Part shown: piece after piece, positions 6,474 through 12,928 of the stretch
Position numbering within the stretch: the stretch's first letter is position 1
Layout: each line of letters begins with the position of its first letter
Assembly: GCA_031400505.1 (NCBI GenBank)
Contig: JANNPZ010000011.1
Coordinates: 1 to 14,672, forward strand
Direction of reading: 5' to 3'
Source of the DNA: JAIYDJ01 sp031400505
Lineage (GTDB): Bacteria; Pseudomonadota; Alphaproteobacteria; Rhodobacterales; Rhodobacteraceae
Length of the DNA: 14,672 bases
Position numbers and translations under genes: made by a program
Notes under the pieces: model-generated
Seen by the model: only the letters and a program-made list of their open reading frames with translations
Told to the model about the DNA's origin: nothing
Database searches by the model: none

Positions 6474-6827
6474 ATGCGGGAAGATCGGGCGCTTCTGGCA
6501 TTTGCAGCTCTGTCGCAAGAGCACCGGTTGCGCATCGTGCGGCTGCTCGTCGAGGCAGGGCCGAATGGCTTGCCTGCGGGAACGCTGGGGGACGCGCTGG
6601 AAGCCGGGTCGTCCAAGATGTCATTTCACCTCTCGCATCTCGAGCAGGCCGGGCTGGTCCGTTCGCGGCGCGACGGTCGGCAGATTATTTATGCGATCGA
6701 GATTGCAACGCTTTCGGACCTGATCGCCTTCCTGCTCAAAGACTGCTGCGGCGGGCGTCCTGAATTTTGCGGGCCAGCATTTGCCACGGCCGCAGCCTGT
6801 GTGCCGAAAGAGCCCGCCGATGTCTGA
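6471..6827 (+). CDS. arsR: ArsR arsenite-responsive repressor (C-terminal cysteine type)
   Basis: The 118-residue ArsR/SmtB winged-helix protein has LSQEHRLRIVRLLVEAGPNG, then the recognition helix region SSKMSFHLSHLEQAGLV and the wing RRDGRQIIYAI. It lacks the ELCVCDL site of plasmid-type ArsR. Instead it has C92-C93 followed by C100 (KDCCGGRPEFCGP) near the C-terminus, the arrangement known from the Acidithiobacillus-type ArsR with three C-terminal arsenite ligands. C110 is an extra cysteine. The start is one of two tandem ATGs (6471 or 6474). It heads the plus-strand operon, its start codon lies inside the dyad operator, and its last 8 bases overlap arsC. It is expected to repress its own operon and may also act on the divergent one. 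Confidence 0.93.
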   Translation: MMREDRALLAFAALSQEHRLRIVRLLVEAGPNGLPAGTLGDALEAGSSKMSFHLSHLEQAGLVRSRRDGRQIIYAIEIATLSDLIAFLLKDCCGGRPEFCGPAFATAAACVPKEPADV

Positions 6828-7257
6828 CTTTTCGGTTCGCATCTACCACAACCCGACCTGCGGCACGTCGCGCAATGTGCTGGGCCTGATCCGCAACGCG
6901 GGGGTGGAGCCAGAGATCATCGAATATCTGACGGCGCCACCGACGCGGGCGGAACTGCTTTCGCTGGTCGCTCGCATGGGCATTCCGCTGATTTACCTGC
7001 TGCGGGAACGCGGAACGCCCTATGCCGAGCTTGAGCTGGGCGATCCCGAGCTAACCGATGCGCGGATTCTCGACGCGATGATGACGCATCCGATCCTGAT
7101 CAATTGCCCGATTGTCGTAACCCCAAAGGGCGTGCGGCTGTGCCGCCCTTCGGAAACGGTGATCGACCTTCTGCCAACGCAGCGCGGGGCCTTCACCAAG
7201 GAAGACGGCCAACCGGTGGTGGACGCCCACGGCCATCTCATCGCAACAGGAGCCTGA
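6820..7257 (+). CDS. arsC: ArsC, glutaredoxin-type arsenate reductase with an active-site Arg replaced by Cys
   Basis: The 145-residue product belongs to the ArsC/Spx thioredoxin-fold family that reduces arsenate with glutathione and glutaredoxin. The catalytic cysteine is C14 (YHNPTCGTSRN). Of the three arginines that bind arsenate in the E. coli plasmid enzyme (R60, R94, R107), the first and third are present as R62 (YLLRERG) and R109 (RLCRPSE), at a constant offset of +2. The middle position is C96 (HPILINCPIVVTP), where the family has Arg; the codon is TGC, one transition from CGC. Activity may be changed or reduced. The start at ATG 6820 overlaps the arsR end by 8 bases; a start further upstream would lie within arsR. 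It is a second arsenate reductase beside arsRC. Confidence 0.93.
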   Translation: MSDFSVRIYHNPTCGTSRNVLGLIRNAGVEPEIIEYLTAPPTRAELLSLVARMGIPLIYLLRERGTPYAELELGDPELTDARILDAMMTHPILINCPIVVTPKGVRLCRPSETVIDLLPTQRGAFTKEDGQPVVDAHGHLIATGA

Positions 7258-7258
7258 C

Positions 7259-8308
7259 ATGCAGCGCCTTTCCTTCCTCGACCGCTGGCTGACGCTGTGG
7301 ATCTTTGCGGCGATGGCCGTCGGAGTGCTGCTGGGAACTCTGTTTCCAGCACTTCCGGGGGCGCTCGATGCGGTGTCAATCGGCTCCACCAACCTGCCCA
7401 TCGCCATCGGCCTGATCCTGATGATGTATCCGCCACTGGCCAAGGTGCGGTATGAGGACCTGCCGAAGGTGTTTCAGGATCGCCGTATTCTCGCGCTGTC
7501 GCTGATTCAGAACTGGATCATCGGACCGGTGCTGATGTTCACCCTCGCGGTGCTGTTTCTGTCGGACAGCCCGGAATACATGACCGGCCTGATCCTGATC
7601 GGCCTCGCCCGCTGCATTGCGATGGTACTGGTCTGGAATGGGTTGGCCTGTGGTGACCAACAATATGGTGCGGCTCTGGTGGCCTTCAATTCGGTGTTCC
7701 AGATCTTGTTCTTCTCGACCTATGCCTGGGTGTTCCTGACCGTTCTGCCGCCGCTGTTCGGGCTGGAGGGACAGGTGATCGACGTCGGTTTCTGGACGAT
7801 CACGCAGGCCGTCCTGATCTACCTGGGCATCCCCTTTGCCGCCGGATATTTGACCCGCCGCATCCTGGTCGCCCAGCATGGCGAGGGCTGGTATCAGACG
7901 CGCTTCCTGCCGCGCATCGCGCCCGTCACGCTGGTGGCACTGCTGTTCACCATCATGGCGATGTTCGTGATGAAGGGTGGAGAGGTGTTGCGCCTGCCCG
8001 GCGACGCGCTGCGTATCGCGGTGCCGCTGGCGCTGTATTTTCTGATCCAGTTCGGGATCGGCTTTGCGATGGGCCGGCTGATCGGGGCGGATTACCCGCG
8101 CACCACGGCGGTTGCGTTCACGGCGGCGGGCAACAATTTCGAGCTGGCGATTGCCGTAGCCATTGCAACCTTCGGTTTGACCTCCCCGGTCGCCTTCGCC
8201 ACTGTCATCGGCCCCTTGGTCGAGGTGCCGGTGCTGATCGGACTGGTTTCTGTGGCGCTGTGGCTGGGCCGCCGCTGGTTCGCCGCCACAGCACCCGGAA
8301 AGGCATGA
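7259..8308 (+). CDS. acr3: Acr3-family arsenite efflux permease
   Basis: The 349-residue membrane protein has ten expected membrane segments and the Acr3 family hallmarks: C119 in GLARCIAMVLVWN, the cysteine needed for arsenite transport in characterised Acr3 proteins, and E295 in TAAGNNFELAIAVAIA. Also typical are LMMYPPLAKVRYE and the C-terminal VIGPLVEVPVLIGLV. It exports arsenite from the cytoplasm using the membrane potential and is not related to the ArsB antiporter. It starts one base after the arsC stop with an AGGAG ribosome-binding site, so it is in the same operon. arsA downstream may convert it to an ATP-driven pump. Confidence 0.95.
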   Translation: MQRLSFLDRWLTLWIFAAMAVGVLLGTLFPALPGALDAVSIGSTNLPIAIGLILMMYPPLAKVRYEDLPKVFQDRRILALSLIQNWIIGPVLMFTLAVLFLSDSPEYMTGLILIGLARCIAMVLVWNGLACGDQQYGAALVAFNSVFQILFFSTYAWVFLTVLPPLFGLEGQVIDVGFWTITQAVLIYLGIPFAAGYLTRRILVAQHGEGWYQTRFLPRIAPVTLVALLFTIMAMFVMKGGEVLRLPGDALRIAVPLALYFLIQFGIGFAMGRLIGADYPRTTAVAFTAAGNNFELAIAVAIATFGLTSPVAFATVIGPLVEVPVLIGLVSVALWLGRRWFAATAPGKA

Positions 8309-8311
8309 CCG

Positions 8312-9028
8312 ATGACTGACACGTTTCCCGCTCTCGACGAGCCGAGCTTTGCCGCCATCGACCGCGACCGGCTGCTGTCACCATCACCATCGTCGCATCA
8401 GCCACGCATTCTGATCCTGTATGGCTCGCTGCGTACGCGTAGTTTCAGTAGGCTCGCCGCCGAGGAGGCCGGGCGCATCCTGACCCGTTTTGGAGCCGAG
8501 GTACGGTTCTTCAACCCCTCCGGCCTGCCGCTGCCGGATGATCCGGGAGCCGACCGGACAAAAGTGGAGGAGTTGCTGTCGCTGGTGATCTGGTCCGAGG
8601 GCATGGTGTGGTCCTCGCCCGAGCGCCACGGGGCGATGACCGGCATCATGAAAGCGCAGATCGACTGGATTCCGCTGTCGATGGGGGCCGTGCGACCAAC
8701 CCAAGGCAAGACGCTGGCGGTGATGCAGGTGTCGGGCGGCTCGCAAAGCTTCAACGCCGTCAACCAGATGCGGATTCTGGGCCGCTGGATGCGGCTGATC
8801 ACCATCCCGAACCAGTCGTCGATCCCGAAGGCGTTTCAGGAATTCGATGAGGCAGGAAGGATGCGCCCCTCTCCGCTCTACGACCGGATCGTGGATGTGA
8901 TGGAGGAGCTGATGAAGTTCACACTGTTGACCCGCGACCGCGCCGACTATCTGGTGGACCGCTATTCCGAGCGCAAAGAAACGGCTGAAGCGTTGATGAA
9001 GCGGGTGAACCTTCCGCAGGCGATCTGA
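8312..9028 (+). CDS. arsH: ArsH, NADPH-dependent FMN flavoprotein (organoarsenical oxidase)
   Basis: The 238-residue flavodoxin-like protein has a phosphate-binding loop GSLRTRSFSRLAAEEA (38-53) for FMN, the ArsH signature SSPERHGAMTGIMKAQIDWIPL, and VSGGSQSFNAVNQMRILGRWM. Known ArsH proteins use NADPH to oxidise trivalent methyl- or aryl-arsenicals to less toxic pentavalent forms. The length is usual for the family, and the N-terminal ~30 residues form the family's flexible extension. It begins 3 bases after the acr3 stop, with AAGG about 9 bases before the ATG. No methyltransferase gene (arsM) is in the window, so the source of organoarsenicals is not shown here. Confidence 0.94.
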   Translation: MTDTFPALDEPSFAAIDRDRLLSPSPSSHQPRILILYGSLRTRSFSRLAAEEAGRILTRFGAEVRFFNPSGLPLPDDPGADRTKVEELLSLVIWSEGMVWSSPERHGAMTGIMKAQIDWIPLSMGAVRPTQGKTLAVMQVSGGSQSFNAVNQMRILGRWMRLITIPNQSSIPKAFQEFDEAGRMRPSPLYDRIVDVMEELMKFTLLTRDRADYLVDRYSERKETAEALMKRVNLPQAI

Positions 9029-9172
9029 CATCAACGCTGCGTCGTGCGATCTTTGCCGAGGGTCTGTTCGTTCACGACGCTACCCCCATCCTGTCTGCAT
9101 GCCCCTGATGTGGGTCAATGCATCCTGACCAGCATCATGGGATCGTCATCACAGTCGATTGAGGTATCCACC
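9029..9172 (+). promoter_or_regulatory. arsH-arsA gap with imperfect hairpin
   Basis: This is the only sizeable gap in the plus-strand ars cluster. It contains the inverted repeat GATGTGGGTCA (9107-9117) / TGACCAGCATC (9126-9136), with nine of eleven positions paired and an 8-base loop, about 36 bases before arsA. No T-run follows. It could be a processing or attenuation element, or a trace of a lost gene. arsD, which often precedes arsA, was looked for and not found. Confidence 0.35.
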
Positions 9173-10939
9173 ATGAGCGCCCAGTCCCTGTTGCAAGATC
9201 CGAAGCGATACCCGTTCTTCACCGGGAAGGGCGGCGTCGGAAAGACCTCGCTGAGTTGTGCCGTCGCGCTGTCCCTTTCGGATCAAGGGAAGCGGGTGCT
9301 TCTGGTCAGTACCGATCCCGCCTCCAACCTCGACGAGATGCTGGGTGTGACGCTGAACGACAGGGCGAAAGCCATTCCAGGTGCTGCCAACCTTTTTGCC
9401 TTGAACATCGACCCGGACCAAGCTGCCGAAGACTACAGGAGCAGGGTGCTGGGTCAACTTGGCCCTGACGCCACCGAGACCGAAAAATCCACCGTTCGCG
9501 AACAACTATCCGGGGCCTGCACTACGGAGATCGCTGCCTTTGACGAATTCGTCGGCCTCCTTGCCGGGGATGCCGATGAGTATGACCACGTCATCTTCGA
9601 CACCGCTCCCACGGGCCACACGCTGCGACTGCTCAGCCTGCCCCGCGCCTGGAGCGGGTTCTTGCAGGGAAATGACCGGGGCGCTTCGTGTCTTGGTCCA
9701 CATTCGGGTCTGAAAATGCAAGAAGACCGGTTCCGCACGGCCTTGCAAACACTGGCCGATCCCGCACGCACGGCGATCGTTCTGGTGACCCGCGCAGATC
9801 GGGGTGCCGTGCGCGAAGCGGCACGAACCTCGGACGAGTTGCACAAACTGGGCCTTGGCAATCAGCTTCTGGTCGTGAATGGCGTTTTTCACGCCAGCGT
9901 CGCCGGGGATGCGGTGGCCGATGGTCTGGAACGCGACCATGCGGCCGTGCTGGACAGCCTGCCTGCCAATCTTTCTGTGCTGCCCAAGGCCGAAGTCCCG
10001 CTGCGGTCTTTCGACATGGTTGGTCTGTCCGCCCTGCGCGCCTTGCTCCTGCCGGAACCTGCCTCGGCCCCTGTTGCCGCTGTTTCCTCGGATGTTGACG
10101 CGACGGGGGGCGTCGACGAGCCGGGGCTTGTTGCCATGGTGGACGACCTCGCGCAGGCTGGACGGGGGCTGATCATGGTGATGGGCAAGGGAGGGGTCGG
10201 CAAGACCACTGTGGCCGCTGCCATTGCCGTGGGTCTTGTCAAGCGCGGCCACGCCGTTCATCTGACGACCACCGATCCCGCTGCGCATGTGTCCTTGGTG
10301 GTGGACGGGACTCTGCCGGGCTTGACGGTCGACCGGATCGACCCGGTTGCAGAGACCGCCCGCTATGTCGAAAAGATCATGGCAACCAAGGGCCGGGATC
10401 TGGATGACGCCGACCGCGCCCTGATGCGCGAAGATCTTGCGTCGCCGTGCACCGAAGAAGTGGCCGTGTTCCATGCCTTTTCCCGGACCGTCGCCGAAGC
10501 GCGTGCCGCTTTTGTGGTCATGGATACCGCGCCGACCGGTCACACCCTGCTCTTGCTGGATGCCACGGGGGCCTATCACCGGCAAATGACGCATGACATG
10601 GGGCAGACGACCACCGGCCGGATTGTAACCCCGCTGATGCGTCTGCAAGATCCCGATTACACCCGCGTCATTCTCGTCACCCTGCCGGAAACAACCCCCG
10701 TCTCCGAGGCGGCCAGTCTGCTAGACGACCTGCGTCGCGCCAGGATTGAGCCTTGGGCGTGGGTGGTCAACCGCGCCATGGCGCGGACCGGCACAACAGA
10801 CCCCTTGTTGCAAAAGCGGATCGTGTCGGAACGTCGCCAACTTTCCCGCCTTCACGACGGACTGGCCGCCAGACTCTTCCTTTTGCCGTTCTCTCCGGTC
10901 CCGCCTGTCGGAGTTTCGCTGTTGTCCGCCTTGACATGA
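9173..10939 (+). CDS. arsA: ArsA, arsenite-stimulated efflux ATPase
   Basis: The 588-residue tandem ATPase is full length for the family. The two halves each have a P-loop GKGGVGKT (18-25 and 338-345) and a DTAPTGHTL signal sequence (143-151 and 451-459), joined by a linker near 295-320. The three arsenite-binding cysteines of ArsA are all kept: C116 (SGACTTE), C173 (GASCLGP) and C426 (SPCTEEVAVF). It should sit on the inner face of the membrane, bind arsenite, and energise the permease, here probably Acr3 because no arsB is present. ATG 9173, with GAGG 8 bases before it, gives the family N-terminus (MSAQSLLQDPKRYPFFTGKG). The frame is open upstream to 9044, but that extension has no family resemblance. 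No arsD chaperone is present. Confidence 0.95.
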   Translation: MSAQSLLQDPKRYPFFTGKGGVGKTSLSCAVALSLSDQGKRVLLVSTDPASNLDEMLGVTLNDRAKAIPGAANLFALNIDPDQAAEDYRSRVLGQLGPDATETEKSTVREQLSGACTTEIAAFDEFVGLLAGDADEYDHVIFDTAPTGHTLRLLSLPRAWSGFLQGNDRGASCLGPHSGLKMQEDRFRTALQTLADPARTAIVLVTRADRGAVREAARTSDELHKLGLGNQLLVVNGVFHASVAGDAVADGLERDHAAVLDSLPANLSVLPKAEVPLRSFDMVGLSALRALLLPEPASAPVAAVSSDVDATGGVDEPGLVAMVDDLAQAGRGLIMVMGKGGVGKTTVAAAIAVGLVKRGHAVHLTTTDPAAHVSLVVDGTLPGLTVDRIDPVAETARYVEKIMATKGRDLDDADRALMREDLASPCTEEVAVFHAFSRTVAEARAAFVVMDTAPTGHTLLLLDATGAYHRQMTHDMGQTTTGRIVTPLMRLQDPDYTRVILVTLPETTPVSEAASLLDDLRRARIEPWAWVVNRAMARTGTTDPLLQKRIVSERRQLSRLHDGLAARLFLLPFSPVPPVGVSLLSALT

Positions 10940-11178
10940 GATGCACCGACAAGGTCCGGGCCGCGAGCAAGCCTTGAGATTTGACGGCAGAGAGCTGGCC
11001 TCACCCTGTGTCACGTCGTCCAGGCCTTTTGGCCCCTGCCAGTTTCACAGACAGCAATCTTGGCTTGTGTCCGCCGTCTGACACAAGATACCCAATGGCG
11101 GCTTTGAGCCCATGACGGTCTTTCGCCGCAGCTTTATGAACGCCCGCTTTTGAAGCTGACTGCACCAGAGGCAAGTAG
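10940..11178. other. Intergenic region between arsA and the TetR operon
   Basis: No gene is recognised. A 63-codon minus-strand frame (11001-11192) would overlap the TetR promoter and has no known relatives that I can name. A short GGCC-TTTT-GGCC hairpin (11023-11034) is too small to call a terminator. The stronger inverted repeat at 11064-11087 is listed separately. Confidence 0.4.
11064..11087. repeat. Perfect 8-base inverted repeat after arsA
   Basis: CTTGTGTC (11064-11071) and GACACAAG (11080-11087) flank an 8-base spacer. It lies about 125 bases past the arsA stop and about 90 bases before the TetR promoter. It could end the ars transcript in a factor-dependent way or be a regulator site; no T-run follows. 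Confidence 0.4.
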
Positions 11179-11212
11179 TTGACACATACCAACCGTATGG
11201 TATGTTTCCGTC
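11179..11212 (+). promoter_or_regulatory. TetR promoter with operator between -35 and -10; predicted leaderless start
   Basis: TTGACA (11179-11184) and TATGTT (11201-11206) stand 16 bases apart. The perfect dyad ACATACCA-N6-TGGTATGT (11184-11205) fills the space between and touches both boxes, so a bound TetR dimer would block RNA polymerase. The ATG lies at 11213, seven bases after the -10 and where transcription should start. No ribosome-binding sequence precedes it, so the mRNA is predicted to be leaderless. Confidence 0.72.
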
Positions 11213-11848
11213 ATGTCCAGACCAACCAAACAGACACCAGAACGCGGCGATGCACGGACTCGGCTTCTTGAGGCGGCGCGGAACATCGTTCGTGCAAAGG
11301 GATTCGCTGCGACGACAGTCGATGACCTGTGTAGGGTTGCCGGTGTAACGAAGGGAGCATTCTTTCATCACTTCGAAAACAAAGAAGCCCTTGGCGTTGC
11401 GGCAGCCGAGTTTTGGGCTGAAACCACGTCCTCGTTTTTTGAGGCCGCGCCCTACCACGTTCCAACTGATCCGCTCGACCGCGTCCTTGCGTATGTCGCT
11501 TTCCGGAAGGCGATCATCGAAGGCGAACTGGCAGAATTCACCTGCCTCGTCGGAACGATGGCGCAAGAGGTTCATGTAACTTCTCCAGAAATTCGCGATG
11601 CCTGTGGCCAGAGTATCTTTGGCCATGCCGCGACGCTTGAGGCCGATATCGAGGCTGCGCGGCGGGATCGCGGCATAACCGGTGACTGGACTGCGGACAG
11701 CCTCGCGCGACACACCCAGACCGTCATTCAGGGCGGGTTCATTCTGGCGAAGGCTGGCAACGATCCTGCCTTCGCGCGCGAGAGTCTCGACCATCTGTCT
11801 CGATACATCCGCCAACTTTTTTCCGTTACTCAGGAGGGAGCCACATGA
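11213..11848 (+). CDS. TetR/AcrR-family transcriptional repressor
   Basis: The 211-residue product has a canonical N-terminal TetR helix-turn-helix (about residues 15-60: TRLLEAARNIVRAKGFAATTVDDLCRVAGV split by the turn, then TKGAFFHHFENKEAL). The C-terminal ligand domain cannot be assigned to a substrate class. Cysteines are C40 (in the DNA-binding part) and C111 and C131 in the ligand domain. It most likely represses its own operon through the dyad in its promoter. Its stop overlaps the next start as ATGA, so it is co-transcribed and coupled with the GFA-like gene. A link to arsenic is suggested only by position between arsA and aioX; the ligand could instead be an aldehyde or another electrophile. 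Confidence 0.9.
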   Translation: MSRPTKQTPERGDARTRLLEAARNIVRAKGFAATTVDDLCRVAGVTKGAFFHHFENKEALGVAAAEFWAETTSSFFEAAPYHVPTDPLDRVLAYVAFRKAIIEGELAEFTCLVGTMAQEVHVTSPEIRDACGQSIFGHAATLEADIEAARRDRGITGDWTADSLARHTQTVIQGGFILAKAGNDPAFARESLDHLSRYIRQLFSVTQEGAT

Positions 11849-12381
11849 ACGAAGCTACCGAACTGAAGTGCACCTGCGGACAGACGCTTCTTGAAGTAAG
11901 GGGAGAGCCGATACTCGTCTCAGAATGCCTGTGCGACAGCTGCCGAACGGCTGCAGCACGTCTGGCCGCCCTACCGGGTGCGCGGAGTCTCCTGACGCCC
12001 TATGGCGCAACACCTTGTGCCGAGTATCGCAAGGATCGGGTGCGCATCATTTCTGGCGCGGATCATCTGAAGCAGTTTCGATTGTTCGAGACGTCGGGCT
12101 CACGCCGTGTCGTCGCGACCTGTTGCAACACGCCGGTATTCCTCGAAATGAATGGGGCGCATTGGTTGAGCCTTTATCTGTATCTATGGCCGGACGTAAC
12201 ACGCCCAAAGGCGCAGATGCGGACGATGGTCGGCGATTTGGCCGACGCGTCCGGACTGCCAAACGACATTCCCAACCTTACGAGCCATACAGCACGTTTC
12301 TACGCCAAGCTGTTTGGGGCGTGGGTCGCGATGGGATTCCGCAATCCGAAGTTCGAAATAAAGGGGAAGATCGATGCCTGA
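11845..12381 (+). CDS. GFA/CENP-V-like zinc-binding protein (DUF6151-like)
   Basis: The 178 residues have the cysteine pattern of the GFA (glutathione-dependent formaldehyde-activating enzyme) fold. There is CTCG near the N-terminus (C9, C11), CLCDSC (C28, C30, C33), C58, and the CC pair C93-C94 in ATCCNTPVFLEMNG. These should hold one or two zinc ions. GFA proteins bind glutathione adducts or act as small zinc proteins; most relatives have no proven reaction. The start overlaps the TetR stop (ATGA), with a strong GGAGG ribosome-binding site at 11833-11837. The end overlaps the following gene by 8 bases. A role in handling a thiol-reactive compound sensed by the TetR protein is an inference. 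Confidence 0.82.
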   Translation: MNEATELKCTCGQTLLEVRGEPILVSECLCDSCRTAAARLAALPGARSLLTPYGATPCAEYRKDRVRIISGADHLKQFRLFETSGSRRVVATCCNTPVFLEMNGAHWLSLYLYLWPDVTRPKAQMRTMVGDLADASGLPNDIPNLTSHTARFYAKLFGAWVAMGFRNPKFEIKGKIDA

Positions 12382-12676
12382 AGGCAAGATCGAGATCGAA
12401 AACACCAATACGCCTGGGCGGACTGAGCAGGTCGACGGTGCGAAATACAAGGCGATGCGCGATGCACTTTTGGCCGTTCTGCCGCGGGAAGCGCCGGGGA
12501 TGACTGTGGCAGATGCGAAAGCGGCGCTGCTGCCCCGCCTTCCTGACAACCTCTTTCCCGAGGGCGCAACAGCAGGATGGTGGCTAAAGGCGGTCCAACT
12601 CGACCTGGAGGCGAAAGCGGTCATCAAGCGCGCGCCAAGTAAGCCAGTTCAGCTATACAGGAATGTATCTGCCTGA
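12374..12676 (+). CDS. Small DUF6958-family protein
   Basis: The 100-residue soluble protein starts MPEGKIEIENTNTPGRTEQV and contains KYKAMRDALLAVLP and FPEGATAGWWLKAVQLDLEA, a pattern I associate with the uncharacterised DUF6958 family. There is no signal peptide, membrane segment or cysteine. It overlaps the GFA-like gene by 8 bases, has AAGGGGA as its ribosome-binding site, and is the last gene of the TetR operon. The DLEAKAVIKR segment near the end resembles the end of a winged-helix or MarR-like fold, but this is only an impression. The function is unknown. Confidence 0.75.
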   Translation: MPEGKIEIENTNTPGRTEQVDGAKYKAMRDALLAVLPREAPGMTVADAKAALLPRLPDNLFPEGATAGWWLKAVQLDLEAKAVIKRAPSKPVQLYRNVSA

Positions 12677-12900
12677 ACGAATTGGCAGTCTTGCCCATGC
12701 TCTTCTTCGGCGGCGGCATAAGACCAGAAAGCACAATACGCGACGTTCGCCCAATGGCTGAAAGGTCCGCATACCTGCCTGTCGCGACCAGACCGCCTAG
12801 AGCATGGGACCCTTGTGTTAGGTGGAGAGCACTAGCGTCGCACGGGCGTTCCTGATCGCGGACAGATTGAGGCGTTGCTGTAAGTCTGAACAATGGACTA
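12677..12900. other. Intergenic region upstream of aioX
   Basis: No gene is recognised. A possible promoter is TTGAGG (12867-12872) and AACAAT (12889-12894), 16 bases apart; it is weak. No strong terminator was seen behind the DUF6958 gene. Confidence 0.3.
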
Positions 12901-12921
12901 GCCTTCCTATTGGGGGAGGGC
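12901..12921 (+). promoter_or_regulatory. Hairpin that would hide the aioX ribosome-binding site
   Basis: GCCTTCC (12901-12907) can pair with GGAGGGC (12915-12921) over seven positions, with one G-U pair and a 7-base loop. The right arm contains GGAGG, 9 bases before the ATG at 12929. Folding would lower aioX translation unless opened. Confidence 0.45.
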
Positions 12922-12928
12922 CAGATCG

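Noticed and set aside
6781..6819. Upstream start of arsC
   Set aside because: It lies in arsR coding sequence; ATG 6820 gives the normal N-terminus and length.
9044..9172. 43-codon extension of ArsA
   Set aside because: No family similarity, no ribosome-binding site at the upstream start, and ATG 9173 matches the usual ArsA N-terminus.
9029..9172. Short arsD gene
   Set aside because: No frame shows the ArsD start or its paired cysteines.
9506..10648. 380-codon minus-strand frame
   Set aside because: Antisense to arsA; His- and Gly-rich composition of a shadow frame.
11018..11042. Terminator behind arsA
   Set aside because: The GGCC-TTTT-GGCC stem is only four base pairs and is followed by C-rich sequence, not T.
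11001..11192. 63-codon minus-strand frame between arsA and TetR
   Set aside because: No recognisable family, and it would run through the TetR promoter and operator.
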